Source: Magnolia sinica (taxonomy: Eukaryota; Streptophyta; Magnoliopsida; Magnoliales; Magnoliaceae). Taken from it: 64,000 nucleotides of DNA. The notes under the pieces were generated by a model. That model did not search any database. It was not told the DNA's origin and was given only the letters and a program-made list of their open reading frames with translations. The DNA is taken from positions 20,620,001 through 20,684,000 of the forward strand of contig NC_080574.1 in assembly GCF_029962835.1 (NCBI RefSeq), given 5' to 3'. Made by a program: the position numbers and the translations under genes. Positions 1-11,777 of the stretch are shown piece after piece (position 1 is the stretch's first letter; each line of letters starts with the position of its first letter).

Positions 1-162
1 GTTGAATGACAACGGCTAAAAAGTTTATTTTCATTGTTTCAAATTCATCTACGAATAATGGTGCCGACAGCATCCTTCAGCATAGATTTAGTACAGTTTC
101 AAATTCATCAACTCTAAACCGTTTCATTTTTAGAGTTGAATGACAACGGCTAAAAAGTTTAT
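1..162. repeat. Direct repeat pair (28 bp) at window edge
   Basis: The 28-bp string starting GTTGAATGACAACGGC at 1 recurs at 135-162 in the same orientation, separated by 106 bp that also repeat the phrase TTTCAAATTCATC. The left boundary is cut by the window, so the parent repeat cannot be defined. Confidence 0.6.
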
Positions 163-762
163 AGCATTGTGTTTATGATATGGGCCGTTCCGATCATGGA
201 ATCACTAAGCGTGAGAGCGTAGAGGGCCATGATACGCACTGGATGTTGAGACGCACAGAGGCAAAACGAACTCGTTCGATAAGACTCTAGCAAAGGGATA
301 ATTATGAATATCCGTTTTTAAGTAGACATTCAAAAGCTCATTTATTTTTAAGCTATTTAAAGTAATGCGAATATTATTTGAAAGGATGGTGAGAAAAATA
401 ATTATGAAAGAGTCTAAGGATCCCATCGTTATACATACAATTGATTGAAATTGTCCATCGATTTTATACACTTATTTTTGACAATAAGCTAAAAGATTGA
501 GGCAGATCTGAATTGCAAGAAGACTATAGGAAAGTCTCGACAATAGACAATCTTAAAACCGTAAAATAAATTTACCTAATGTGGTTTATTTGAGCATTGA
601 ATTTACCTTATTTTTAGGGTCATATCATAAAATGATTTTTTTAAAATGAGTGGTCTGCATGGATTTTTCACAAACACCATTGGCCTCACCTAGCTTATCA
701 ACCAGGGATGCGAGGGTGGAGTAGGTGTGACCTAGCATCAGCCAACACGGTGCAACCCAAAT
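163..762. other. Intergenic, nothing recognised
   Basis: AT-rich sequence. The only long open frame (205-471, - strand) has no recognisable domain. The last 100 bp carry loose GTGGGCCC-type MITE phrases. Confidence 0.5.
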
Positions 763-1003
763 AGTGGGCCCACCTTAATGCATATATTGTATATCCACAC
801 CGTCTAACTTCCTGAAAAAAAAAAAAAAAACAAATATAAGCTTTATCCAAAAAATTTACGACCCATGAATAGTTTTAATGGTCAAACACAACTATTTCTT
901 GTGTTTTATTCCATCTAAGATTTGGATCTACTTAATTTTTACCTTTAAATGATATGGAAATGCAGATGAACAATGTGGATATACAATACATACGGTAAGG
1001 GCG
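763..1003. mobile_element. Degenerate GTGGGCCC-family MITE
   Basis: It begins GTGGGCCCACCTTAATGC, continues with a TATCCACACCGTC phrase, and ends with the inverse phrase (AATGTGGATATACAATACATAC). The ends are inverted copies of each other and the middle is shortened. It belongs to the palindromic family seen in its clearest form at 44,918-45,343. Confidence 0.6.
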
Positions 1004-1086
1004 CGTAGTTAGGACATCACCATGTATAGTGAAATGGACATCTCGTCCTAATTCTCTCCCTCCCATGGGGATGGGAGTGCTTAGTG

Positions 1087-1512
1087 CTTCATGGGCCCCA
1101 CCATAATGTGTATTTTATCCATACTGTCCACCTATCTTGAATAATTATTTTAGGGCCTAAGCTAAAAAAAAATAAGGTACATTAAAGTCTCATGGGGACC
1201 ACATGGAAACAAAGGTAATTGAATGCTCACCATTGAAAACTTCATGGGGCCTACTTTAAGGATTATTATTCAACATGAAACATATTGATTAGGTCACAAA
1301 GATTAAGGAAAACAAAAATATTAGCACGATCCAAAACTCATGTAGCCCCGAAGAAGTTTTTCAACGGTGGACATTAAATCACCACTGTTTCATATGACGT
1401 AGTCTACCTGATATTTGTATTTGTCTAGGTTTTGAGATAAAGCCCTAAAATGAGTTGAAAATAGGATGGACGACGTTGATATATAATTAGTACATTAATG
1501 AGGGCCTCACGT
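1087..1512. mobile_element. GTGGGCCC-family MITE
   Basis: The left end reads ATGGGCCCCACCATAATG then TTTATCCATACTGTCCACC. The right end carries the inverse (GGATGGACGACGTTGATAT ... ACATTAATGAGGGCC). The interior has the family marker phrases for 'gtggaccacat', 'ttcaacggtggacattaaatcaccactgtttc' and 'gatccaaaactcatg'. Length about 425 bp; no coding capacity. Confidence 0.7.
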
Positions 1513-1557
1513 TCAGGGCAGCACTGTGTTGGATGAGATAGGAGCTTCCCCTAATCC

Positions 1558-1645
1558 ATGTCTCCCTACGCTGGAGGAGCCGACAATTTACAACCGACTG
1601 AATGTCTCCCTACGCTGGAGGAGCCGACAATTTACAACCGACTGA
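1558..1645. repeat. Perfect 44-bp tandem duplication
   Basis: The 44-bp unit starting ATGTCTCCCTACGCTGGAGG at 1558-1601 is repeated at once, without a visible difference, at 1602-1645. It lies between two degenerate MITEs. Lack of divergence suggests a recent slippage or repair event. Confidence 0.85.
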
Positions 1646-1699
1646 TTTAATGTTTGAATAATGTATTTGACCCCACTATATGTAGAGCCCATTGAAATG

Positions 1700-2130
1700 G
1701 TCAAGAGAAATCCCCTCCATCTATCCATTTTGGCAGATTATCTTAAAACATGAGACAAAAAATCAGGCAAATATGAAACTTAAGTGGGCCATACGAATGG
1801 CAACAGTGGAAAGGGGATTGTCTACAATTTAAAATATTTTGGGCTCAACTATAATGCTTATATGCAATTCAAACCATTCAGAAAGTGCTCCAATTGTTCA
1901 TAAGGCTATTAACATTAGGATAAATAGAAAGAATAAAAATATTAACATGATCCATCATATAATCTCAAAAATGTTTCAATGGTGGGTTACAATCACAACT
2001 GGTTTCTGTTGTGTGGCCCACTTGAGCTTCGTATCTGCTTTATTTTTTGGCCCATACCATAAATTAATTAATTTAGAGAAATAAATGAATAGGGTAGATT
2101 TCTCACAAACACCTTAGTGGGCCCCGCGTA
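1700..2130. mobile_element. Degenerate GTGGGCCC-family MITE
   Basis: The interior phrases (aaaatgtttcaatggtggg, gtgtggcccacttgagcttcg, ctgctttattttttggcccat) and a right end reading CCTTAGTGGGCCCCGCG match the second half of the family. The left half is strongly diverged, so the left limit is approximate. Confidence 0.5.
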
Positions 2131-3222
2131 GCTTGGGATCCCTTAACATTAATCACCACCATCTATTAAGTTAGTTTTAAATGAAGGGCATTTTAGCTTC
2201 GTGTTTTTAAATATGATTTTAAAATTGTATGCAGTCGCGACGCATAAGACGTAAGGGAGAGAAATGAAAAGAGAATTACTTTAAATAACTTGAAAATCAG
2301 CGATTTTTCATAAATAAACAAAAAGTTAGCTGGATTTTAGAAAATGATTCTTTATAAAATGCAGATAAAAACAACAAACTTGACCAGACATACTCGCACG
2401 GCTTTCAAGCAGGTTGGGGATGGTTGCTCGCTCATCTCAGCTATTTCCTCAGTATAAAAGTAGAAATTTGGATTGATCTTCACCATTGATCAAGTAAGCC
2501 ATCATAAGTGTGGTCTATTGTCCAAAACTTATGTGGCACAAAAAGAATATTAAAAACAAAATTTGTATGGGACGCCCCTTTTGATTTTAATAGGGCCCAC
2601 CTTGATGCTTACTTAAGATCCACTCCGACCGTTTAATATTTACTCTGATATTAAGCCCATGGACAAGAACTCAAGCTAACTCATATTCCTTGGACATATT
2701 ACAAAAAATTTGAGAGAGACATCCATCCTTGATTTTTGTAAGGCCTAATATGATAATTATATAAAATCCACTCCAACCATTAGATTTTATGCAAAACACA
2801 TATCCATCCGTGGTCCAGACGGGCCATACCAAGCTCATATCCATTCGTGATCCAGATGGGCCATACCAAGAGAGACAGTTTGAAGGGAGATCGTTGTCCT
2901 CTATAATTATGTTTCTAATAATGTGGTTCCTTTAATTTTAAAAAAAAAAATGGGGTGATTTTTGGACCCTTTGTCTAACATGAAGTTAGACAAATGGTGG
3001 TAGGAGGAGATTTAATATAGACATCATATTGAAGTGGACCAAGGTAACTGACCCATTTCCTGGTACTCCTACCGAAGCAAACTCCAACCCTCATACCCAT
3101 AGAAATGTAGCGGAAGGCAGAATGAGAATTATACCAGTTAATGCGATAATTTTTTTGAAATTGTAAATTTCGTATTAAGGAGGTAGTTTTTTTTATAGAA
3201 ATTTTTTTATAACTTTTATAGT
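2131..3222. other. Intergenic with one eroded MITE
   Basis: Between about 2,455 and 2,880 there are repeated phrases of the type GGGCCCACCTTGATGC and 'catccgtggtccagacgggccataccaag', consistent with an eroded GTGGGCCC MITE. The rest is AT-rich with no frame or structure I can support. Confidence 0.4.
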
Positions 3223-3835
3223 TAGGGGTGTACGTCGGCCGAATTGAGTCGAACTAGGCTCAACTTGTCCCGGCTCAGTCACCAGCCAAACCTAGCCCGA
3301 ACCCGGCTCGACCCGATCACCGGGCCAACATGTCCAGCCCGAATTCGGCCCGATCAACAATCGGGCGAGTTCAAACCTTACAACAAGTTCATGGGAAGAG
3401 CTTTGGCAGGTAATCTGCATCCCCATTACAAGGCCCTCAATCAACGGTTTAGATAGTTGAACTATAAACTCCATAAAAATCCTAACTAATCAAGACATTA
3501 TAATTCCTTTTTGTATTTGGGTGAATCTACGCCGTTCAAGTTATACGTCTCATTGTAGACAGTGTATAACTTGAAACATGTCAAACTATCCAAGCTATTC
3601 AGTCAGCGGCTATCAAATGAATGGTTAAAATATATATGTAAACGGCCGAGTCATACCGTGTCGTGTCCGGTTTCGGACTGAGTCGGGCTGAACTGGGACC
3701 TGTTCGAACTTGGCCCAAACTCAGTTTCGAGCTGAAGAAAATGACCTATCCTGGACTGAATTTAGTTCCGAGTCCAGCTTTTTCGGGCCGAGTCGAGCGA
3801 GTTAACTGGGCTAGCCCGGTTCGTGTACAGCCCTA
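3223..3835. mobile_element. hAT-type MITE (TAGGGGTGTAC family)
   Basis: The 613-bp element starts TAGGGGTGTACG and ends with the inverse CGTGTACAGCCCTA. It is flanked by a near-identical 8-bp duplication, TTTATAGT (3,215-3,222) and TTTATAAT (3,836-3,843), the target-site length of hAT transposons. The sub-terminal parts are rich in CGAGTCGAGC/GGCTCGACC words. The open frames at 3,244-3,474 lie in this GC-rich repeat and are not genes. Related copies are at 7,722 and 54,114. Confidence 0.8.
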
Positions 3836-5554
3836 TTTATAATGAAAATAATAATAATAATAACACCTACAAATAATTTTACATCAAAAAAATATCCAAC
3901 AGTCAACCAAACTTAACTCATGTCTTACAAAAGTTGCGTCCCACAAGATCAACGGTCCTTATTGTCGACATAGTAATTACAATATCCAGGGGTCTTTTTT
4001 TTCTTTGGGAGAAACGAAAAGGGTTACAAGTGATCGTGGAGACAGAGGCTGCTACAAAAAGCAAATGCAAGAAGAACCATAAATACTACAAACACTGAAA
4101 CGAATGAGAAGACACGAAAACATTCGTTATTAACAACACTGTCACCGGATGCAAACGTGTCAAATCTGGACCGCCCGTTCATTGCACCGCATCCTAATAT
4201 GCCTCAAATGAGTCAGATCAGAAACATGGACCGTCTGATCGTCGATCTGGACCGTCCATTCAATCCAACACATTCTTCCCAGGCCGTTAAGCGAACCCCA
4301 TCAGACACTTCACCATGTATACAATTAATCAAAGATCTTTAATTTGTACACGTACATGAGATGTGTTACTTAGCTGCAGAAAGGGGCGGTGGTGGTGGGG
4401 TTGGGCCCACCTGCTTTTCTCCATGGGTAAGACATCCAATCGCTCGGGCTATCCATGCGAAGATCATCTTCTTCACTGACCCCCTCTTCGGTGGGACCCT
4501 CATGATGGGCTCGCCGTGGCTCGCTCGATCATTTGGCCTCAGACCCGAACTGCTCAGAGTCGCCATCTTTTGCAGAGTGTGGAAGGACGAAACGCCTGTG
4601 AGGAAACTTGTGTGAGATAACGATGGAAGAAAGTAAAAACATGTGGTTCAAGCATCTCATTGGGGGAGGTTCGTTTCTCGTGTCTAATGTAGTTGAACAG
4701 CACAGTAAAAAAAAACCGGTTCATCTACAACGTTTGTGGAATAATATTATTCTACTATCACTATATGACATCCAATTCGTCCATCATGAGCGCCCATTCA
4801 TATTCTCATCTAATCCGAAAAATAAGGATACTAAAGAACTTAGATGGTCCACATCATGTAAAATCCTGCAAAATCCCTATTAAATCACTTGGTGTGGTCT
4901 ACATGAGCTTTGGTTTGGGCTTATTTTTGGGGTGTACGTTCGTCCTGGTGGAGATCATCTTTTGAATAGAATGGATTTTGTGAAAGTAACAATTTAGGCC
5001 CTCATACACAATCTGGAATGTTTTTATGTTGGTTGTCAACCTCACAACTATTCCTGAGGTGTGACCAACCTGTCTTTTGGATCAGGTTCTTTCTTTTAGT
5101 AAATAGGGTCAATTGAAGGGCCAAAACTTATGAACGGATTCGATGTGGCCCTACATCACGGTGGGCGGAGGGATCCGGTGGTAGAATAAGCTTATTCTAA
5201 AGTAGTTGCGGAGGAACCGGCCTCTTGTAAATAACAAGGGGCTGCAAGTTAATATGTTAGACGACCGAAGACGGCACCAAGTGGCAACTGGCATGAGATG
5301 TCTCCTAGTGTCCCATTTGCCAAAAAGGTACACGTGTGTGAAGCATACGCCATTTGGGGGTCTCACAATGAACATGCCCTGTTCTAGTGGCCAGTGATTA
5401 TGGTCCACTGATAAGTGGGCCGCATGGGTATGTTGTACAGTGTTGGTTTTTTCACTGACCGCCCATTCCTCGTATACGTATGTGGACCACCTGATGAGCC
5501 GAGACTGTTAAGCATTGGTGCAGGGAACGTAAATAGGTGTGTCCCACACGAGCG
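3836..5554. other. Intergenic, no gene recognised
   Basis: Several 60-90 codon open frames occur (4,361-4,615; 4,608-4,883; 5,151-5,408) but none shows a domain. The stretch near 4,400-4,960 contains scattered GTGGGCCC-MITE phrases (GGGCCCACCTGC; 'ggtgtggtctacatgagctttgg'), so much of it is probably eroded MITE. Confidence 0.45.
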
Positions 5555-6158
5555 GGAAGCGGATTGGCTACTGTACCACAGACCTGCAATCTAGCTAGTG
5601 CGGGTACGTGTCGTGCAATGACGAGGGCCAAGCTGCGGGTTGTACGAACGGTTCAAAGGATATCAAATTTACATGGCCCCAAAATGATGTATTATTATAT
5701 CCACACCGTTCGTCCATTTTTTGAGATCATTTTAATGCTTGATCCTAAAATTGAATCATATCCAATGGTCAAATGGACCACACCACAAATAGCAGTGGGA
5801 TAATGATTTTCAGGGTTAAATTATTCGTAGGTCCTACCATAACGTTTATTTTCCATCCAATCTGTTCATAAGATAAAAAAACTATCTAGATGAAGAAGAA
5901 AAACAAATATTATATTAATCCAAAACTTTTATAACCTCCAAAAAGTTTTCAATGGGAGCGTTCAATCCCCCACTTCTTCTTGCAGTGTGGTCTAATTGAT
6001 CTTTAGATCCTTCTTATTTTTAGCTTAGGATCAAGCCTTAAGACGAGCTCTCCAAAAGGGTGGACGGTTTGGATATACTATATACCTCATGATGATAGAT
6101 CCCACGGAACTTGGTGATGTAGATCGCTGGTGTGTGGTACACCAGCCCATCCGCTTCC
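5555..6158. mobile_element. hAT-type MITE (GGAAGCGGATTGGC family)
   Basis: The termini are GGAAGCGGATTGGC and, inverted, CATCCGCTTCC. An exact 8-bp target duplication CACGAGCG lies on both sides (5,547-5,554 and 6,159-6,166). The termini enclose a palindromic core of the GTGGGCCC type (ACATGGCCCCAAAATGATGT ... CCTCATGATGATAGATCCC). The 8-bp duplication points to hAT transposase mobilisation. Length 604 bp, non-coding. A second copy lies at 8,805-9,372. Confidence 0.85.
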
Positions 6159-6924
6159 CACGAGCGAGTCCCACTGGCGAACCTGTCAGCGTGACGCAGG
6201 GCATGACGAGTCTCTGCGTATCAAGGAGAGTAGAAGCAAGTTGGATACCACTCCCACTGAAAAGTGTAATGCATCGCGTGTTTGCCAAATCTCATCCGTT
6301 CAGCAAGTTAGATCCTACTCCCACTCACACGTATTAATTTATCGCATATCTTCCAAATCTCGTCCGTTCATAAGATAGATCACAGTGTGCGTGTTTACAA
6401 AGATAAAAATCTGGTCGTTTATATGATCAGAGTATCACAATTGAAAGGTAGAAGCAGGCATTGGTTATTTCTCAATTTCATAGAAAAATCAGAGAAGTGA
6501 ACGGCTTAATTTTTTTGCTGAAGACGGTAAGTAGTTTCCGTAAAATGAATGGTGTGGATCGTTGAGAAATGAATCATGTTAGAAGATGTTTGGAGAGTGT
6601 AGTAATCTATGGCTACTCTCGCATTTCTCCACAAAAAGATTATTTGTGCTCGTGCTAAATAAGATCGCGCCGGTCCTGGATAGGATTGCATTGACTAAAA
6701 CACAGATGGCCATGCATGACATCACCTGCTTTATTTTCAACGTCTCAGCCAATGACAGGGCATCATCTATTTCTATACCGACCTTTCTATCGATTTCAGT
6801 CAACCGAGCTTATGACTGCATATGGAGGATTGACCTTACACTGTACCACGTGGGGAGGACGTAGGTTGGATCGGCTCTGTCCACGAGATTAACCTAGTGT
6901 GCGGATTGCCTGCTAAGGTAAATT
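6159..6924. other. Intergenic with ~68-bp imperfect duplication
   Basis: The block at about 6,239-6,303 (TTGGATACCACTCCCACT ... CCAAATCTCATCCGTTCA) recurs imperfectly at about 6,308-6,372 (TTAGATCCTACTCCCACT ... CCAAATCTCGTCCGTTCA). No gene is recognised; the 92-codon frame at 6,586-6,864 has no domain. Confidence 0.5.
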
Positions 6925-6928
6925 CTGT

Positions 6929-7347
6929 GGGGCCATCATGATGTTTGTGTATTATCCACACCGTTCATACGTTTTTTCAGATCATTTAAGTCTGTAGGAC
7001 TAAAATTGAAGAATATCGAACGTTCAAGTGGAACACACAAAGGCAACAGCGGGGATAATGGCTTTCACCGTTAAAACATTCCTTCGGCCTGGAGTGATGT
7101 TTATCTGTCATCCAACTTATTCATAATGTCACGTAGACATGAATGAAATGAAAATATGGATATCAGCTTGATCCAAAACTTTTGTGGCCTCCAAGAAATT
7201 TTCAACGGTAGATGTTCGATTCGAGCTGCTTCCTGTAGTGTGGTGCATTTGAGCATCTGATATACTTCAACTTTAAGCTCATGTCCAAAAATGAGATGGA
7301 AAAACAGATAGACGGGATGGATAAAACACATACATCACAGTGGGCTC
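6929..7347. mobile_element. GTGGGCCC-family MITE
   Basis: It runs from GTGGGGCCATCATGATG...TATCCACACCGTTCAT to GGGATGGATAAAACACATAC...CACAGTGGGC, with interior family phrases (aaaacattcctt, gatccaaaacttttgtgg, agtgtggtgcatttgagcat). About 420 bp with self-complementary ends. Confidence 0.75.
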
Positions 7348-7721
7348 TTAGGATTTAATAAGCTAACTATACATGGTGCCCAGAGCGTGCCGATTTAGTA
7401 CGCAATCCGCATGTTTTTAATGTCTATATTCTAGGTAGGTATATAAGATTGTCTAATTGAGGATTGGAATAATATATAAAGTTAGATACAACACATGTAC
7501 ATATTAACTTGGGTCCAGTCAAGCTAGGCTGGGTGGGCTAAAGTGGCTTAAGCCCAAGTTTGAAAATTAATTGTGCCATGTATGTGGGACCCACACGGAT
7601 AGTACCGGTGCTATGGGAAATTCAAGTCAATAGTCATCAAGATATGCCTCATTTGGTTTACTTATTGAGTCGTGATTAAATGACGTGTCGGGCTGTCAAT
7701 AGGCTAACCAATAGAGGTGTG

Positions 7722-8329
7722 CATAAGTTGAACCGAGTCGAGCTGGCACAGCTCAGCCACTTACTGACCCCAGCTCGAACTTGGCTCAGTCCCTAGCTTG
7801 ATTGGCCAGCTCGACTTGGTTCAGTCAGCAACTTGGGTTAAATTGAGCTGAGTTCGAATCAAGATTAAGCTAAGATTGAGCTGAGTTCGCCTGTGTAGCA
7901 TTTTCACAAACATGTGAACTGCACCTTCAACGTCTCATTGTATGTAAAATAGCCGCAGTGATTTTACAGATATTTCATCAAACACCTTTTAAGCAACAAA
8001 AAAATCAAGAAAAAAAAAAGATATGGTTTCATATATATCCCTTCCTTGCCACCAACCACACTTCCTTGAATCATTTCATCAAATACTTGGTGAGCAACAT
8101 CAATATCAAAGTAACTGAGTCATCGAACTAGTTCGATCCGAGTTTGATTCAAGTTGAGTTCGATCCGAGTCACGTTGAGCTTGGGCAAGTTGGAACTTGA
8201 TTCAAAAAAAATTTCGAGCTCAAAAAATCAGCTCAGCTCCAACTCAGCTTCAAACCAAGCTGAATCTGAGTATTTTCAAGTCGAGACAGGAGAGCTAACC
8301 GAGCTAACTCGGTTCGGTTACAGCCCTAC
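7722..8329. mobile_element. hAT-type MITE (TAGGGGTGTAC family)
   Basis: The left end TAGAGGTGTGCATAAG and right end GGTTACAGCCCTA are diverged inverted copies. The sub-termini hold AGTCGAGCTGG / CCGAGCTAACTCGG words as in the 3,223 and 54,114 copies, and the middle shares 'gcattttcacaaaca' and 'cttccttgccaccaacca' with the 54,114 copy. No flanking 8-bp duplication is visible, so this copy is older or rearranged. Confidence 0.7.
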
Positions 8330-8804
8330 TGATCGGCTTCTCCGGTCTGGTCTATTAAAGACGTTGATTTTGCCCGGCCGAGCCTGGCCCATTGACAACC
8401 GGGTGGCCACGTGCCAGAATCAAGATGGACATACGGGTCAAAACCGGACCTATTATCAGTCACAATGTAAATACAACTGGACCAAAACAGCGTTGGTCCA
8501 CTGACAGGCAAGTCAAACGTGTTCAAGGAAAATTGGTAATTAGATAAATAAAAAAATCGAGTCCAAAATCAATGCACATGCATCGATGGACAGAGAGTCT
8601 ACCCCGCAGAAATTCCACATGTGAGTCTACCCAGATTTTCCACATGTGGTATTTGAAAGGTTCATACTACCTCATGACTCATGGGTGACCAGAATTACGT
8701 CACGTGTAATGTCCGCAGTCCAAACCCTTAGATGAGCAGCCCGTCTTTAAATGACGACCTTTGCTTATTTACCACTGACAGCTTGAGAACAAAGCGTGAG
8801 ATTC
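8330..8804. other. Intergenic, nothing recognised
   Basis: An imperfect repeat of 'tctacc(c)...ttccacatgtg' occurs around 8,597-8,646. No coding or RNA signal is visible. Confidence 0.4.
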
Positions 8805-9372
8805 GGAAGCGGATTGGCCGTTGTACCACACACTGGCTATATAGCTGTCATAGGTACGTGTCGTTGCGAAGACGAGTGCTGTTGTACGAACGGTTCAAAG
8901 GAGATCAAAGTTACATGGCCCCAAAGTGAGGTGTTTATCATATCTATACCGTTCATCTATTTTTAGAGATTATATTAGAGCATTATCCAAAAAATGAATC
9001 ATATCCAAAGATCACTTGGACCAAAGCCAACAATTCGTAGGGCCCATCAGGACGTTTATTTTCCATCCAATCTGTTCATAAGGTCACAAAGACCTAAATG
9101 AAGAGGAAAAATAAATTTCATATTGATCTAAAACTTTTGTGACCCCAAAAAGTGTTTTAATGGTAAACATTCAATACCTAGCTGCTTTTTACCGTGTGGT
9201 ACACTTAATAGTTAGATCTATCTTATTTTTCGTCTCAAGCTTTAAGATGAGCTCATATAATGGATGGACGGTTTGAGTATAACACAAACTTCGTGATCAA
9301 ACCTACATAACATGCTAACATCGTTACAGCAGCTATATTGTTGGTGTGAGGTACACCCGCTAATCCGCTTCC
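8805..9372. mobile_element. hAT-type MITE (GGAAGCGGATTGGC family)
   Basis: It has the same termini as the 5,555 copy (GGAAGCGGATTGGC; inverted TAATCCGCTTCC), shared sub-terminal text (TTGTACGAACGGTTCAAAGG, then ACATGGCCCCAAA) and the same GTGGGCCC-type core. The flanks TGAGATTC / CTACTTTA do not form a duplication, so one end has been altered since insertion. Confidence 0.75.
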
Positions 9373-9744
9373 CTACTTTATACCACACCCAACAGTGTGA
9401 CCCACCTCGTGATTGATTCTGATTATGGAGATTGGACTGGATTCAGTTTGAGATGTCGATAACATGGATTCAGTTTGGTAAGTGTGTGGCAGATTGGTAG
9501 ATCAGGGCCATTAATTGGTGGACTTCTTCCTACGAATAAGAACAATAATGATGGTTCGTGTGATACCCATTATCCATCTATCTATTTGTGGGCAAAAGAT
9601 CGAAGGGTTAGAACTGTCTTACCAAGGAGATTTTCCGGCTGGTCCATCTAAGGTGGTGACCGAAGATCAACAATCTCCATCAGCACACGTAGGCTCAATT
9701 TGTAAGGATGAGAGGGAAAAGGATTGCCTGTTGACCACACTCCA
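9373..9744. other. Intergenic, nothing recognised
   Basis: An open frame starts at 9,515 and runs to 9,952, but its second half lies inside the next MITE and it shows no domain. No other structure is seen. Confidence 0.4.
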
Positions 9745-10125
9745 TGGGGCCCACGGTAGTATATGTGTTTTATCCATTCCGTCCATCCGTTTTGCCAGCT
9801 CATTTCAGGGCATTAGATCAAAAGCCCAACGTAACAGCATTATCCCCACCATTGAAACCTTCCTAAGCCCCACCATGATGTTTATTTGTCATCCAATCTG
9901 TTCATATATTTCAACATACCTGGATGAAGGGAAAACACAAATATCAACTTGATCCAAAACTCCTGTGGTCCCAAAGAAGTTTTAATGGTGCTCATTCAAT
10001 CCTCATTGTTTCCTTTGGTGTGGTCCTTTGAGCATTGGATCTTCTTCATTTTTTGCATCATGCTCTAAAATGAGCTGGAAAAACAGATGGACAGAGTGGA
10101 TGAAGCATATACACTACAGTGGGCT
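9745..10125. mobile_element. GTGGGCCC-family MITE
   Basis: The left end is GGGGCCCACGGTAGTATATG...TTTATCCATTCCGTCCATCCG. The right end is the inverse, GATGGACAGAGTGGATGAAG...CACTACAGTGGGC. Interior family phrases: 'cctaagccccaccatgatgtttatttgtcatccaatctgttcat' and 'gatccaaaactcctgtgg'. Confidence 0.75.
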
Positions 10126-10280
10126 CCACATAGTTTATCCATGGTGACCAGGCAATTTATTTCCAGATTAAAGGACCACATGTCTTCATGTTTCAGAACA
10201 TTTTGGGTTGCTTGGGAAGATGAAGATGGAATAAGCTCCAAGCGATTCACATGCGTGTATAAGTTATTCACCTTGATTTG

Positions 10281-10732
10281 TAGGGCTGTCAACCAGACAT
10301 TTTCGGACCAGGCCAAGGTCAGAACCAGTCCGGCCCAGATAGTAGGACTTAAGCCCAAGCCCATGACCAGCCTAAATGGACAGGCTCAAGCGTGGTCTTA
10401 GAAGTTAATAATCAGCCTAGACTGAGCCTGATAATAATCCAAGTACAAACCTATTTTATCACATCTGCAATTAGAATAGTTATCTACAAGAAATTAATTA
10501 CTATTAATAATTATTTACAAGAATATTAATTACTATTAGAATTTAAATAATCATTAAGAAAAGATTAGTTACTATTAATAAATTATGTAATCTAAATTAG
10601 CTATTGGGCCTTATAAACAACCCATGCACGGCCCAATTAATAAATGGGCTTTAGTTATGGCCCACCCCAGGCCACATGCCAGCGGGCCAAGCCCAGGAGC
10701 CCAAGGACCATCCTGGCCCATTGAAAGCCCTA
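10281..10732. mobile_element. Probable hAT MITE (TAGGGCTGTCAA ends)
   Basis: It starts TAGGGCTGTCAACC and ends TTGAAAGCCCTA (inverse). The flanking octamers TTGATTTG and TTCATATG agree at 6 of 8 positions. The GC-rich sub-termini (GGCCCAGG/GGGCCAAGCCC) resemble the TAGGGGTGTAC family, while the AT-rich middle carries repeated 'attaattactatta'. Confidence 0.5.
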
Positions 10733-10793
10733 TTCATATGTATATTCACCTAATTATACACCATTGCTTATTTGGGGCCCACTATGTTGCCCG

Positions 10794-10911
10794 TAGGGAT
10801 GTCAGCAGGCTGGGCGTGGAGTTGGTCTTGATCCGGATTTTGAACTGTTTCGCACCAGCCCTTTTCAAAATTCTGATTTTTGCAGACCCAAGCCCGGCCC
10901 ACTGACAACAC
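10794..10911. mobile_element. Short TAGGG...CTA inverted-repeat element
   Basis: About 118 bp starting TAGGGATGTCAGCAGGCTG and ending with the inverse CCCACTGACAACACTA. It looks like an internally deleted relative of the element at 10,281. Weak flank similarity (GTTGCCCG / GTTGTCTA). Confidence 0.45.
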
Positions 10912-11777
10912 TAGTTGTCTATACCATTACACCTGTGCATTAATTGAGCCCTCCTATGATGGTGGGATGCCCCTGAAATCATTAGGCCCGCTAAAAATAA
11001 TTGGTAACCACCTAAAAACCTCTAATTTCATCTAGTGGCGGCACACATGATATTTAGATAGTTGAACTTTCACGGTGTAGCGGCCTTGCAAAACAAGTTG
11101 GAAGACATACAGACTATGGTTAGCCATGTGTCTCCTCTCCCCTCACTATTTTTCTTTTTCCTCCGATTTTAGAATGAGACTTTATTACAAGATTCTTTAG
11201 GAATTTGTATTTTAATAAATAATGCATGGACTATTAGGAATTTCAAGAGATGCTCTTTGAGAAGGGAAATTATCAAAATATGCTCAATTACTTTTTTTGG
11301 TTTAGTGTAGAAAATTGTGGAGCCCACATGATATCCTATCCAATATATGCACACTATCATAGTGATCCTAGCAACAAAAAACTTACCCGTTCAAATCATC
11401 GGATGGACCACACTTGAATTTGGAATGTTTTTTAGTAGTGTACATAATTTCTTATATTTACCCACCTTATCATTGGATGTGCCTGATTATCATGGTGGGG
11501 TGCATATGTTCGAGTGGTTGGTTGTCAAACACATACACGTGGCCCACATAATTATTGATCATCCACTTCTTAAAGAAAAAAATACAAGGGGGGTATTTGC
11601 ATAATTTCTCCCCTTAAAAATAATTCCTTGGGAATTTTAGTTCCTTGAGGTGCTATTGGGTAAAATTTGAAAGCCCGAGGAATTTTTATATACAAGTCTC
11701 TTTTAGAATTTTAAAACTCTTAAAAGAATGCCCTCTCCTCTAAGACAACTTTAATTTTAAAACTCTTAAGAGAATGG
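10912..11777. other. Intergenic, nothing recognised
   Basis: AT-rich. Around 11,290-11,560 there are scattered MITE phrases (GTGGAGCCCACATGATATCC). Two near-identical phrases 'ttttaaaactcttaa(a/g)agaatg' occur around 11,710 and 11,755. No gene. Confidence 0.4.
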
